Source: DATMRF01 sp035566435
GTDB taxonomy: Bacteria; Verrucomicrobiota; Verrucomicrobiia; Limisphaerales; UBA8199
DNA: 34,964 bases
Direction: 5' to 3'
Assembly: GCA_035566435.1 (NCBI GenBank)
Contig: DATMRF010000140.1
Coordinates: 1 to 34,964, forward strand
The notes beneath the pieces were generated by a model. The model was not told the DNA's origin. It worked only from the letters and a program-made list of their open reading frames with translations, and searched no databases. Shown here in pieces: positions 7,692 to 16,624 of this stretch (position 1 is the first letter of the stretch; the number at the start of each line of letters is the position of its first letter). The position numbers and the translations under genes are program-made.

Positions 7692-8840
7692 TCACCGCTT
7701 CGGCAGTTCGTCAGCCGGCTCGCGCTTTAGAGATTGTATCGCGTCAAATAATTCAATGAAGCAGCGCGCGGCATCCTTCTGACCGCTCTTGTAGTCCGCC
7801 CCGTTCCGGTGCCCGTAATAATCTTTCAAGAACGAGCCGGCGTCCGACCAGACGGTCTGCACGATTCCCTGGAAGCGAGGTTTCATCACCGGCGTGGCCT
7901 GTTCGCGGAACCGCGTCATGTCCTGCAACTGCCTGAGGGCGGCGTTGGGATTCTTCCAGGGGCAGCTAACGACGCCGAGGCCATTCATGGCGAAACATAC
8001 CGGCGAGAGATCCGCGCGCTCATAATGCCAATCGCAAATCAAGACATCCTTAGGGATGAGCCCGATGGCCCGGGCGGTGCCATTGGAGCTGGCTTCCCAC
8101 TCGCCCATACCGGTGAGCCTGGCGTCGAGCAAGCGGTCACCCCAAATCCAGAGCCGGCGCTGTTTCGTCTTCAGATGATCGCGAATCAGTGTGACCTCCT
8201 TGGCAAACAGCTCCGCTTTGTCTTTGCCGCCGCAGCGAGGACATTTGCTTTCGCCAATGTAGAACACCTCGTCCATGCCGGCGTGAAACGCATCGGTTTC
8301 GAAGACGTCGCAGAGTTCATCCACCAAGGAGAACACGACTTCATGGACCTTGGGGTGGAGAGGGCAATAGCTCCTGCAGTAGAGACCGTCCGGGTTTGGC
8401 CAGGCGTACCGCTCCGGCACCTTGACCCAGGGCGTCTCGTCAAATTCCGGGTACACTTGGAGCAGCTTGCCATTGGACCGCTGCCAGGATTGATGACCTA
8501 GTAGGTTGAGCTGGGGGATCAGGCGGATGTGGTTCGTGCGGCAAACCACCACTAGCTTCTTAACATCCGCCGACGACAGCCCGGAAGGATTGCTGAGCTC
8601 GGGATGGCTCGTGTATTGATAATTGTAGTCCACCCTCAGAATCAGCGTGTTCAGCGAGCGGGTCGCCAATTCCTGGGCAATGAAGCTGACGAAGGAATCG
8701 ACTTGGGAGGGATTCGGCGCTGCGATGCACATTCCACGAATGGGCAGTACCTCGTCCAGCGTGTTCTCCGCGCGGCCGCTGCGTTCGGCTGCCAGCAAAC
8801 AGAGGGTAGTGAGGATGATGTTCGCGAGTAGTGGTTTCAC
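7692..8840 (-). CDS. Exported GH20-like glycoside hydrolase
   Basis: The protein has a TIM-barrel glycosidase domain resembling family 20 (beta-N-acetylhexosaminidases), preceded by a signal peptide, so it is probably periplasmic or secreted. The key signature is HAGMDEVF, matching the His-x-Gly-x-Asp-Glu acid pair of GH20 (D190-E191 from this start). The barrel strands LIPQLNLLGHQSW and LWIWGDRLL also fit. A CPRCGG segment shortly after the acid pair may bind metal or form disulfides. I chose the GTG at 8840 because it begins directly with KPLLANIILTTLCLLA, a clean signal sequence; a GTG at 8870 is also in frame. It lacks the classical N-terminal GH20b domain, so the exact substrate is uncertain. 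It is divergent from the oxidoreductase gene. Confidence 0.75.
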   Translation of the reverse strand: MKPLLANIILTTLCLLAAERSGRAENTLDEVLPIRGMCIAAPNPSQVDSFVSFIAQELATRSLNTLILRVDYNYQYTSHPELSNPSGLSSADVKKLVVVCRTNHIRLIPQLNLLGHQSWQRSNGKLLQVYPEFDETPWVKVPERYAWPNPDGLYCRSYCPLHPKVHEVVFSLVDELCDVFETDAFHAGMDEVFYIGESKCPRCGGKDKAELFAKEVTLIRDHLKTKQRRLWIWGDRLLDARLTGMGEWEASSNGTARAIGLIPKDVLICDWHYERADLSPVCFAMNGLGVVSCPWKNPNAALRQLQDMTRFREQATPVMKPRFQGIVQTVWSDAGSFLKDYYGHRNGADYKSGQKDAARCFIELFDAIQSLKREPADELPKR

Positions 8841-8938
8841 AGGATCGAATACCGGTTTATACCGCACCACGGTTTAGAACAAAAGCGGATAAGATCGGGT
8901 CCTTGATCCGGGCAGATGCTTTCGCTAACCATAGGCCC

Positions 8939-10213
8939 ATGACTCGCATCTCCAGGCGCTGCTTTCTCCGCGGGGCTGCTGCCGGCGTGGCCTTGCCCTA
9001 TTTCGTCCCGATGACCGTCCTGGGCGCCGGGGCGCCCAGCAAGAAAATCACCATTGGGTTCATCGGCACCGGCGACCACGGGACGCAGTGGAACCTGAGC
9101 CGGTACCTGGAGTTGCCCGCTGCGAAGGTTCTCATGGTCTGCGACGTGGACGGTTACCGTATGCGCAAAGCCAAGGCGCTCGTTGATGCTAAGTACGACA
9201 CCGAAGATTGTACCCTGTCGAAAGATTTCCGGGATGTCCTCGCCCGAAAAGATATCGACGCGGTGATGATCTCCACGCCGGACCATTGGCACACGCTGAT
9301 TAGCGTGATGGCGGCGCGCGCCGGCAAAGACGTCCAATGCGAGAAACCAACTCTGACCATCGCGGAGGGCAAATTCCTCATCGACACGATGCGCAAACTT
9401 GGCCGCGTTTTCCAGACCAGCACCGAAGATCGGTCCCTTCCGATGTACCACCGCATGGCCGAGCTGGTGCGGAACGGCCGCATCGGCAAACTCCAACGAA
9501 TCGAGGCCATTCTCCCCAAACAACCCACTGTTCCTGGCGACCCGACGCCGCAGCCCGTCCCGCCCGATCTGGATTACGAGATGTGGCTCGGTCCAGCGCC
9601 TTTTGCGCCCTACTGCAAGGACCGCGTGCATTTCAACTTCCGGTGGATTTGGGATTATTCCGGCGGCATCATCTGCGACTGGGGCGCGCACCTGTTCGAT
9701 ACGGCTCAGTGGGCGAACGATACCGAGCGCACCGGTCCGATCGAGGTGGATGGCAAAGGCACCCATTGGGAAGGCGGCCTGTACAATACTGTGAAGGACT
9801 ATGACGTCACTTACCGCTACGCGAACGGCGTCGTCATGACCTGCCGGCCGGGAAATCCCAGCATCAAGTTCATCGGCAGCGACGGCTGGGTTGGCAACAC
9901 GGGTTGGCGCGGCAAAGTGGAAGCCAGTTCCGACGCGATCCTCAATTCCCGAATCGGCTCCAGCGAAATCCATCTCTATACCAATCCCGAAGGCGAGCAC
10001 GACGACTTTCTGAAGTGCGTCAAGACGCGCAAGGACCCTTATTTTCCGGTGGATATCGGCCACCGCGTTTCCTCCGTCTGCCATTTGGCGAATATCTCCA
10101 TTCGTCTCGCCCGCAAACTGAAATGGGATCCCGTCGCCGAGCGTTTCCCGGAGGACGAGGCCGCCAACGTGTTGCTCTCCCGCCCCATGCGCAACCCGTG
10201 GAAATTGAGTTAA
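8939..10213 (+). CDS. Tat-exported Gfo/Idh/MocA family oxidoreductase
   Basis: A 424-residue NAD(P)-dependent sugar or inositol-type dehydrogenase of the Gfo/Idh/MocA family. The start at 8939 gives a twin-arginine signal (ISRRCFLRGAAAG, residues 4-16) and a hydrophobic stretch, so it is exported folded with its cofactor. The Rossmann motif GFIGTGDHG is at 40-48, the cofactor-binding Asp lies in VCDVDG near 69-71, and the EKP motif is at 135-137. An in-frame ATG at 8831 would hide the Tat motif 36 residues inside and was rejected. Similar proteins are numerous in Verrucomicrobiota and Planctomycetota, usually beside glycosidases. Here it is divergent from a GH20-like gene. The substrate is unknown. 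Confidence 0.9.
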   Translation: MTRISRRCFLRGAAAGVALPYFVPMTVLGAGAPSKKITIGFIGTGDHGTQWNLSRYLELPAAKVLMVCDVDGYRMRKAKALVDAKYDTEDCTLSKDFRDVLARKDIDAVMISTPDHWHTLISVMAARAGKDVQCEKPTLTIAEGKFLIDTMRKLGRVFQTSTEDRSLPMYHRMAELVRNGRIGKLQRIEAILPKQPTVPGDPTPQPVPPDLDYEMWLGPAPFAPYCKDRVHFNFRWIWDYSGGIICDWGAHLFDTAQWANDTERTGPIEVDGKGTHWEGGLYNTVKDYDVTYRYANGVVMTCRPGNPSIKFIGSDGWVGNTGWRGKVEASSDAILNSRIGSSEIHLYTNPEGEHDDFLKCVKTRKDPYFPVDIGHRVSSVCHLANISIRLARKLKWDPVAERFPEDEAANVLLSRPMRNPWKLS

Positions 10214-10424
10214 GCTCCCGAGTCGAAGTTGTTGGACACCGCAGTTGGGGTTTGACACTATGTGGCCCCCGCTGGGCGAGGGTCGGTTTTCTGCGAGATG
10301 GTGCAGGCGGCGGCTCGTTCGGCGGCAATAGCCGGAACCAACTTCGGAGAGCACGGAAATGAAGCGGCTCACCTCAGGCGAAGACCTTATGCCTCTCGCG
10401 CGGCAGGCGATTCGTTGAAGCGAA

Positions 10425-11696
10425 TTAGTTCAGCTCAAAACAGGCGCCCTCTTTCGTGCTGCGGACAAAGAGTTTTCCGTCCGCAAAGGCCGGAGTGGAC
10501 CAGCACTTCCCGTCCACAGCTTTGAACCGGGTGACCTCTTTGTAAGTCTCCGGATTGGCCTCCACAATGACGACCTCGCCGGAATCGGTGAGTGCGACGA
10601 GGTGTTTGCCGACGAGAATTACATTCCCGGCGCCAAAGCCGGGCTGTTCCCATTTCACCAGGCCGGTTTTGAGCTCAACGCATTTAAGCGGGCCGGTGGC
10701 GAATTTCTTGAAGCTGATCATTCCGTACACATAGCCCTCCTTGTAAACGGGCGGACTCCAGAGGCTGCCCACCGGGCTATTTCCTTTCACCCTCCAAAGC
10801 TGCTTCGTGGTGAAGCTGTTTCCCGTTTTGGCAACCTCGCAGGCTGCTCCGCCGACGTCGTAGCCGGCTGTGCAAAACATCATATCTCCGCCCACGACAG
10901 GCAGGCACCCCGTGCTGGTTCGATAGGGAAAACCAAATTGCCACAGCGGCTTGCCCGTCTCTGCCTCCCGCGCGACCAGGCCGCTTTGCATCAGGAAGAT
11001 TACCTGCCGGACTCCATCCAAAGTGGTCACCACCGGGCTCGAGTGAGTCATCGTTTCATCCCCCGTTTTCCAAACGACATCTCCCGAGCTCGCGTTCAAC
11101 GCGAGCATCGCCTGCCCGGAACCTCCGCCCGCGAGGTAAAGAACGTTCCCCTCGGCCGCAGGGGACATGGCATTCTTCCATTCAATGTTCCTGCCCGCGA
11201 AATCCTTGATGATGTCTTTGCTCCACACGGTTTTCCCTGTCACGGCATCGAGACAACTCAACACCATATCGGCCGAATAAACAAAGACGTGGCTGCCGCT
11301 CACGGTCGGAGTGGAACGGGGTCCGTCGCCGCCCTTGTTGTTCTCGGTGCCGCTATCGCCGCCGCCGGGGTATTTGGCGACGCCCGTTGGCACCGCCCAG
11401 ATCTCCTTCCCTGTGGCCGCATCGAGGGCGATGCAGACTTCAACCAACTTGCCGCCCATTTCGCGCGAGACGACGGTGAAGGCCCTGCCGCCATCCACTG
11501 AAAATGAGCTGAACCCGTTTGGGGTTGGGGCTTTCCACAACTGTTTCGCCTTCGTGGAAGGGGAGAGTGCCAATTCACTCCTGGTGATGCCATCGCGGTG
11601 CGGGCCGCGGTACTGCGGCCAATTTTCAGCGAAGACACCAGCAGAGATTCCGGACGCAACCATTACCAGGGTCATTAATTTCGTTCTGACAATCAT
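10425..11696 (-). CDS. Exported PQQ-like (BamB-type) beta-propeller protein
   Basis: This 423-residue secreted protein has a signal peptide (LMTLVMVASGISAGVFA, then ENWPQYRGP). The mature part opens with the WPQYRGP-x-RDG motif typical of PQQ-repeat or BamB-like propellers of Planctomycetota and Verrucomicrobiota. Repeated blades carry the pattern A-x-TGK-x-W (DAATGKEIW, DAVTGKTVW, NASSGDVVW, EAETGKPLW). No alcohol-dehydrogenase PQQ-site cysteine pair is evident, so an enzyme is unlikely; a scaffold or binding role is more plausible. It converges on the oxidoreductase gene. Its partner is not identifiable from the context. Confidence 0.85.
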   Translation of the reverse strand: MIVRTKLMTLVMVASGISAGVFAENWPQYRGPHRDGITRSELALSPSTKAKQLWKAPTPNGFSSFSVDGGRAFTVVSREMGGKLVEVCIALDAATGKEIWAVPTGVAKYPGGGDSGTENNKGGDGPRSTPTVSGSHVFVYSADMVLSCLDAVTGKTVWSKDIIKDFAGRNIEWKNAMSPAAEGNVLYLAGGGSGQAMLALNASSGDVVWKTGDETMTHSSPVVTTLDGVRQVIFLMQSGLVAREAETGKPLWQFGFPYRTSTGCLPVVGGDMMFCTAGYDVGGAACEVAKTGNSFTTKQLWRVKGNSPVGSLWSPPVYKEGYVYGMISFKKFATGPLKCVELKTGLVKWEQPGFGAGNVILVGKHLVALTDSGEVVIVEANPETYKEVTRFKAVDGKCWSTPAFADGKLFVRSTKEGACFELN

Positions 11697-12155
11697 AATT
11701 GCCCGAAAGCCTGGATGATATTAGCGAGCCTGGCAATTCCAATTTCCGATCCGGAAAATCTACCACTGACTGCTTGCGAAAAAAAATTAGTGTTAAGCAG
11801 TGTTAAGGAGTGTTAAGGTCGCGATAGCGGCCATAATGTGGACGGGGTCGGCGGCGAGGAACGGGGTTTTCATGTTTGCGAGTACGGTTGTTTCTTATCG
11901 GGGCCGGTCGCGGTTGGCGACAGTGGCCTCTACTATATATGGCGCGACGAATCTTGTCTGACGGCAGACAGGAAGGGGCTTGGCGGAGGCTTTAATACAG
12001 GGTTTTAGATTTCAGAGGGAGGTGGCGGCGAATCGATTACGAGCCCGAGCGCGATTTGGACTGCCGCGGTGCGGAGGGGGTCGTAGCTGGTGTCAGATGG
12101 GGCAGTTCGTCGAGAATGTGCTTTCTTTTGTGGCCACGATCCTGGAGAAACGGGG
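11697..12155. other. Intergenic region with a decamer array
   Basis: No convincing gene is visible. The region holds the decamer array at 11789-11818, a small hairpin TGTCTG/CAGACA at 11955-11970, and AT-rich spots that could hold the promoter of the propeller gene. An open frame on the minus strand (12005-12226) runs into the signal peptide of the following gene and has no recognisable domain. Confidence 0.5.
11789..11818. repeat. Decamer tandem repeat (AGTGTTAAGS)
   Basis: Three consecutive 10-base units read AGTGTTAAGC, AGTGTTAAGG and AGTGTTAAGG, directly after an A-tract at 11780-11786. The array lies about 90 bases upstream of the divergent propeller gene start, so it might be a regulatory site array. 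The 10-base period also matches other arrays in the window. Confidence 0.8.
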
Positions 12156-14621
12156 ATGAACATGGGTATCAGGGCGTCTTTTCTCGCCATGGGCGCGTTC
12201 CTCCTGGGCGTCTCTGCGACGGGCACAAGCGCTCAATCCAACCCGGACAACCATTGGTGGAGTGAGGCCGTGGAAGGCCGGCTTGCGGAGGCCGGGACGA
12301 ATCGCGTCGAGATGGTGAAAGCGCTCACCGCGGTTTCGAGCGAGCGCCGCGAGGGCATGGCGTTTCTACTCGAGAACATGCCGGCCACGGATCTGAAGTC
12401 GTTGACCGCCGCGTTTCTGGTCGAAAATCTCAACCTCGCGTACGAGGCGTGGGAGAAATCGCCCTGGCATGGGAGCGTGACGAAAGAAATGTTCTTCAAC
12501 GATGTGCTGCCTTACGCCTGCATGAACGAGCAGCGCGACCCGTGGCGGGGAAAGTTGCGCGAAGTCTGCGAAGCGATCGTCGCCGAATGCAAAACGCCGG
12601 GCCAGGCGGCCCATCTACTGAACCAGAAGATCTTCCCACTGCTCAAGGTCCGCTACAACACCGGGCGCAGGCGTCCGGACCAAAGTCCGACTGAGACCAT
12701 CAGCAGCGGCGTGGCCACCTGCACGGGCCTGTCCATTCTGCTGGTGGACGCTTGCCGGTCGGTCGGCATCCCCGCGCGCGTGGCCGGCACGCCGATGTGG
12801 TCAAACCTGCGCGGCAACCATACGTGGGTGGAGGTGTGGGATGACGACTGGCACTTTGCGGGTGCGGCGGAACCGGATGCTGCTGGTCTCGATCACGGCT
12901 GGTTCGTCAAGGATGCCGCTCAGGCGCAACGGGATGTTCCCCAACACGCGATTTACGCTACCAGCTTCCGGCACACTGACGTTGCTTTCCCACTTGTGTG
13001 GGCGCCGGGTGACAAATCGGTGAGTGCGGTAAATGTGACCGAGCGCTACGTGGCGAACGCATCGCCGGGCGAGCCGCCCGCCGCGCGACTGGCGGTGAGG
13101 GTGATTCAACCCGATGGCAAGCGAGTGGTGGCCAACGTGGAGGTAAGCGATTCCGCCGACGCGGCAACCGTGCTCCGGGACAAGAGCCGCAGTCAAACGG
13201 CAGACCTTAACGATCTGGCCACATTCAAAGTCGTCCCGGACCACAAGTATCGCGTCGTGGCGCGCTTCGAAGGTCGCGCGGCGGAATCCAACGTGACAAC
13301 GACTGAAGCCACCGACCAACTTGTCACGGTCACTCTGCTGGACAAACAGCCTATTGGGCCGCCGCCGCTTTACGCATTGCCCCAGACACCTAAGCCATTG
13401 ACCACTCGGGACAAGGAGAAGCTTACGAAGGCGCTCTCGGAATATTTCATGGCTGAGCCCGCGAAACAGGCGAGGCGGAAGTTCTCCGGCAGGCTCGAAA
13501 GGTTGCTCAGGCAAAATGAACCCGCAGTGCGCCAGGTGGCATGGGAGGCATACCAGGCTGCGCCGATTCATGCCAATCTTAAGGGTGATTTCGACGCCCA
13601 CGTGGTCAAGGCTGGCAATTATCAGAGCCCTTACACGGTGAAAACAATCGGTCAGCGACCGGCCGGGGGGTGGGCGCTGTTCATCGCAATGCATGGCGGC
13701 GGCGGCGCGCCGAAGGAAGTCAACGACAGTCAGTGGAAGCGGATGCAGGGTTATTACAAGGACCACCCGGAGGCTGGTGGCTATATCTATCTCGCGCTCC
13801 GCGCTCCGAATGACGAATGGAACGGTTTTTACGCCGACTACGTTTACCCGCTCATTGACGTTTTGATCTGCCAGTTCCGGCTTTTTGGCGACATTGACCC
13901 GGACAAAGTTTTCATCATGGGTTATTCACACGGTGGTTATGGCGCCTATGCCATCGGGCCGAAAATGCCGGACCGTTTCGCGTCCATCCACGCCAGCGCC
14001 GCCGCCGCCACCGACGGCGAGACTACCGCCAAAACGCTCCGCACCACGCCGTTTACGGTCATGGTCGGCGAGCGGGACACGATGTATGGCCGTTACCCGC
14101 GGAACTTGAAGTTCCAGGAGGAGATCGAGAAATTGCGCGGCGCGAGGACCGATGTTTACCCGGTGACTGTGACCATTATTGCCGGCAACGGACACACGGG
14201 GCTCCCGGACCGGAACCTCATCGCGGACATGTATCCGGCGGTGCGGAACCCTGTGCCCCGAGAGTTGGACTGGCTGATGACCGACGGTGTGGTGCAGGAC
14301 CTTTTCTGGCTGCGGGTGTCGCGCCCGGGGAAGCAACAGGAGATCCAGGCGACCTGCCAAAACAACCGCTACGTGATCACGGCGAACGAAAACGTAACTG
14401 GTGCCACAGTGTTCATGGACACGCGGCTGGTGGACTTCAGCAAGCCCGTGGAAATCGAGCTGAACGGTTCGACGACGACTCGCCGGTTTGCGCCGAGCCT
14501 GAACACGTTTTGCGAAACCATCGCGGATCGCGCTGATCCCAGTTACGCGTTCAGCGCGAAATTCAGTCTGGTAAAGGAGGGAACGACCGGCCGGCTAACG
14601 CTGGATTCTTCCTCAAGGTAA
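12156..14621 (+). CDS. Transglutaminase-like / alpha-beta hydrolase fusion, exported
   Basis: An 821-residue exported fusion protein. The ATG at 12156 has GGAG 8 bases upstream and begins a signal peptide ending near ATGTSAQ. Residues about 130-260 form a transglutaminase-like (papain-fold) domain with C189 in SGVATCTGLS and H222 in GNHTWVEVWDD; the third acid is probably in the following AAEPD. After a linker with a beta-sandwich look comes an alpha/beta hydrolase (from about 530) with an HGGGG oxyanion segment. Its nucleophile is S591 in GYSHGG, with D641 in VGERD and H680 in GNGHTG. All triad residues are present, so both halves look catalytic. Cleaving or transferring an acyl group on a polysaccharide or peptide is plausible, but the substrate is unknown. 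The CBM9-like gene starts 10 bases downstream. Confidence 0.85.
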   Translation: MNMGIRASFLAMGAFLLGVSATGTSAQSNPDNHWWSEAVEGRLAEAGTNRVEMVKALTAVSSERREGMAFLLENMPATDLKSLTAAFLVENLNLAYEAWEKSPWHGSVTKEMFFNDVLPYACMNEQRDPWRGKLREVCEAIVAECKTPGQAAHLLNQKIFPLLKVRYNTGRRRPDQSPTETISSGVATCTGLSILLVDACRSVGIPARVAGTPMWSNLRGNHTWVEVWDDDWHFAGAAEPDAAGLDHGWFVKDAAQAQRDVPQHAIYATSFRHTDVAFPLVWAPGDKSVSAVNVTERYVANASPGEPPAARLAVRVIQPDGKRVVANVEVSDSADAATVLRDKSRSQTADLNDLATFKVVPDHKYRVVARFEGRAAESNVTTTEATDQLVTVTLLDKQPIGPPPLYALPQTPKPLTTRDKEKLTKALSEYFMAEPAKQARRKFSGRLERLLRQNEPAVRQVAWEAYQAAPIHANLKGDFDAHVVKAGNYQSPYTVKTIGQRPAGGWALFIAMHGGGGAPKEVNDSQWKRMQGYYKDHPEAGGYIYLALRAPNDEWNGFYADYVYPLIDVLICQFRLFGDIDPDKVFIMGYSHGGYGAYAIGPKMPDRFASIHASAAAATDGETTAKTLRTTPFTVMVGERDTMYGRYPRNLKFQEEIEKLRGARTDVYPVTVTIIAGNGHTGLPDRNLIADMYPAVRNPVPRELDWLMTDGVVQDLFWLRVSRPGKQQEIQATCQNNRYVITANENVTGATVFMDTRLVDFSKPVEIELNGSTTTRRFAPSLNTFCETIADRADPSYAFSAKFSLVKEGTTGRLTLDSSSR

Positions 14622-14631
14622 TTCGAGCATC

Positions 14632-15525
14632 ATGAACACACCGCTGTCCCTTTCAGCCGCGTTGTTCCTGTGCCTTGCTGGGTCGGCACAGGACAACGGC
14701 TGGAAGTTTCCGTGCGCGGCAACCAACATCGCGCGCTACACCGCGTTGCGGACGACGGAACCGCTGCACATTGACGGCAACCTTGACGAGCGTGCCTGGC
14801 AGGCGGCGCCCCGTTCGCCACGCTTCGTTGACATCGTCACCGGTCAGCCAGTGGTTCACGACACCCGGGCGGCGGTCTTATGGGACCACCAGTACCTCTA
14901 TGTTGCTTACTGGGTGGAAGAGCCCTTCGTTCGGGCGTCCTTCACGAATCACAACGATTTCATTTACAAGAACAACGATGTGGAGTGTTTCATCGCCGGG
15001 CCGGACGCTTACTATGAATTCGAGATAAACGCCTTAAATACCTGCTACGAGGCGTTCTTCGTGTGGGAAGACACATTTGAGCGGTCTGGCTTATCGAAGC
15101 TGCCCGAATTTGAGCGCTCGAACCTTGTTGCTTTTAACGGCGTAGGATTCACTAATCACGTCCGCGGCAGGCGGCTGGGGAATTTTAATCACACCTTACC
15201 CGGCCTGAAGACCGCCGTGCGGGTTGACGGCTCCATCAACAATGACACCGATCGCGACCGAGGTTGGACAGTGGAACTCGCCTTCCCCTGGAGCAGCCTG
15301 AAGTGGCTGGCCACCGACGGGCGCGAACTGCCGCCGAAGAACGGCGACGTGTGGCGCATGGATTTTTCCCGGTTCAATACTTACAAAGCCGCGCCTCCGG
15401 CAAAGGATTCCGGAGGTTGGTTTTGGACGCCGCACGGCGTTTGGGATTCGCATATTCCCGAGTGCTTCGTCTACGTCACCTTCTCGACCAACGCCGTTCA
15501 ACTGAGCAAACCGGCCGCAAAGTAG
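14632..15525 (+). CDS. Exported CBM9-like carbohydrate-binding protein
   Basis: A 297-residue secreted protein with a short signal peptide (LSLSAALFLCLAGSA) and one family 9-like carbohydrate-binding fold. Typical landmarks are IDGNLDERAWQAAP near 46-59, AAVLWDHQYLYVAYWVEEP, NNDVECFI, YYEFEINALNT, and the late WTVELAFPWSSL and WRMDFSRF strands. It begins 10 bases after the transglutaminase/esterase gene, so co-expression is likely and the binding protein may help target that enzyme to a glycan. No catalytic domain is attached. Confidence 0.87.
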   Translation: MNTPLSLSAALFLCLAGSAQDNGWKFPCAATNIARYTALRTTEPLHIDGNLDERAWQAAPRSPRFVDIVTGQPVVHDTRAAVLWDHQYLYVAYWVEEPFVRASFTNHNDFIYKNNDVECFIAGPDAYYEFEINALNTCYEAFFVWEDTFERSGLSKLPEFERSNLVAFNGVGFTNHVRGRRLGNFNHTLPGLKTAVRVDGSINNDTDRDRGWTVELAFPWSSLKWLATDGRELPPKNGDVWRMDFSRFNTYKAAPPAKDSGGWFWTPHGVWDSHIPECFVYVTFSTNAVQLSKPAAK

Positions 15526-15614
15526 GCCGCGCGCTGCACGGATGAGGGGAGAGAAACTCCATCGTGGGTGACTCGCGGCCTTTTGTTGCGCCTGAGTGAA
15601 GGCTTGCTGCGGCC

Positions 15615-15669
15615 CACGATTCCAATCGTGCGGTTGGTCTGTTGGCCCAGACGCACGATTGGAATCGTG
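15615..15669. repeat. BIME-like nested palindrome (CACGATT module)
   Basis: The module CACGATT-CC-AATCGTG at 15615-15630 occurs again in inverted orientation at 15654-15669. Each copy is itself a 7+7 palindrome, and the full inverted repeat extends to 18 bases (15615-15632 against 15652-15669) around a 19-base spacer. It sits 90 bases after the CBM9-like gene. It has the same design as the elements at 3174 and 27529 but a different sequence. Confidence 0.85.
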
Positions 15670-15852
15670 CGCCCCGGCCATCACTGATGGGTTCCGGCCT
15701 TCTGCACTTTACGCCTCGCGCGGTCCGTGCCGCTGCCCCGGCCCCGGCCCCGGCCCGAGCTGCGCTCCCTGCCTGCGCCGCCGCCGATTTAACCTACCGC
15801 TCTCACCGCTGGTCAAGCCCATCACAAGCAAGCCCTTTTGAGGCAGTTTTGA

Positions 15853-15897
15853 TGAACGGATTTTAATGTTGCGTTAATCGTTTTTTAGTGAACGGAT
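15853..15897 (+). promoter_or_regulatory. Probable promoter/operator region of the two-component and efflux operon
   Basis: This AT-rich island ends 46 bases before the chosen regulator start. It holds a direct repeat TTAAT-N6-TTAAT (15863-15867 and 15874-15878), an 11-base period typical of OmpR/PhoB-type binding sites. It also holds a second direct repeat TGAACGGAT at 15853-15861 and 15889-15897. Autoregulation by the downstream response regulator is inferred from position and period only. Confidence 0.4.
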
Positions 15898-15943
15898 GGT
15901 ATCTTCTCCACGTCAGAGCATTTACGTCATTCTCGTGACTCAT

Positions 15944-16624
15944 ATGCGCATGCTGCTAATCGAAGACGAAAAGAAGGTGGCGGACTTCGTCGCCCGCGGG
16001 CTGCGCGCAGAACGATTCGCCGTAGACGTCGCCTACGATGGGACCACCGGTTGGGAGAAGGCTTCGGGGACCGAGTACGACCTCATTATCCTCGACCTCA
16101 TGCTCCCGGGGATAAATGGCACCGAGCTGCTGCGGCGTTTGCGCCGACAGGGCAGCACGGCGGCGGTGCTGGTGTTAACCGCGCGTGATGCCACCCACGA
16201 CAAGGTGGAGAATTTCGAAGCGGGCGCGGACGATTATCTGACCAAGCCATTCGCGTTTGCAGAGCTGCTCGTCCGGGTCAAGGCGCTCTTGCGGCGTCCG
16301 CCCACCAGCCGGACGCATGCGTTGCGGGTCGGTGACCTCGAAATCGATCGTCTCACGCAGCAGGTGCGGCGGGCGGGCAAGCGGCTTGAGCTCACGGCGA
16401 AGGAGTACGCGCTGCTCGAGTACCTCGCGGCGAACGCAGGGCGGGTGCTCTCACGCACGATGATTGTCGAACATGTCTGGGACGAGAGCTTTGAAAACCT
16501 TACGAACATCGTCGATGTTTATGTGCGCCATTTGCGCTCCAAGGTGGACGACCCCTTCCCGGCCAAGCTTATTCAGACTGTGCGCGGGGTGGGTTACTGC
16601 CTCGGCGAGGCGGTGCCGGCATGA
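15944..16624 (+). CDS. OmpR-family response regulator
   Basis: A 226-residue DNA-binding response regulator. The receiver domain shows the acidic pair in LLIEDEKKV, phospho-acceptor D51 in LILDLMLPG, T79 in LVLTARD and K101 in YLTKPFAF. The C-terminal winged helix has LTAKEYALLEYLAANAGRV and the DVYVRHLRSKVD recognition region ending RGVGYCLGE, as in OmpR/PhoB and metal-type CopR/CusR regulators. I chose the ATG at 15944, which gives the standard MRMLLIEDE start; a frame from 15896 would add an unlikely leader. Its stop overlaps the start of the sensor kinase (ATGA at 16621-16624). It probably controls the efflux genes that follow. Confidence 0.95.
   Translation: MRMLLIEDEKKVADFVARGLRAERFAVDVAYDGTTGWEKASGTEYDLIILDLMLPGINGTELLRRLRRQGSTAAVLVLTARDATHDKVENFEAGADDYLTKPFAFAELLVRVKALLRRPPTSRTHALRVGDLEIDRLTQQVRRAGKRLELTAKEYALLEYLAANAGRVLSRTMIVEHVWDESFENLTNIVDVYVRHLRSKVDDPFPAKLIQTVRGVGYCLGEAVPA

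Larger units (their letters stand above)
15526..15943. other. Intergenic region before the efflux operon
   Basis: It contains the nested palindrome at 15615-15669, a simple CCCCGG-rich stretch around 15735-15760, and an AT-rich block from about 15838 to 15897 directly ahead of the response regulator. No gene is visible. Confidence 0.6.

Noticed and set aside
8837..10372. 511-codon open frame on the minus strand
   Set aside because: It lies opposite the Gfo/Idh/MocA gene, which has clear motifs; the antisense translation has none.
12005..12226. 73-codon minus-strand frame
   Set aside because: It runs into the signal peptide region of a well-supported gene on the other strand and has no recognisable domain, though a decayed gene end cannot be excluded.
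12801..13766. 321-codon open frame on the minus strand
   Set aside because: It is antisense to the transglutaminase/esterase fusion and has no domain or plausible start signal.
15735..15760. CCCCGG-rich simple repeat
   Set aside because: A short low-complexity GC stretch with no further structure; probably compositional.
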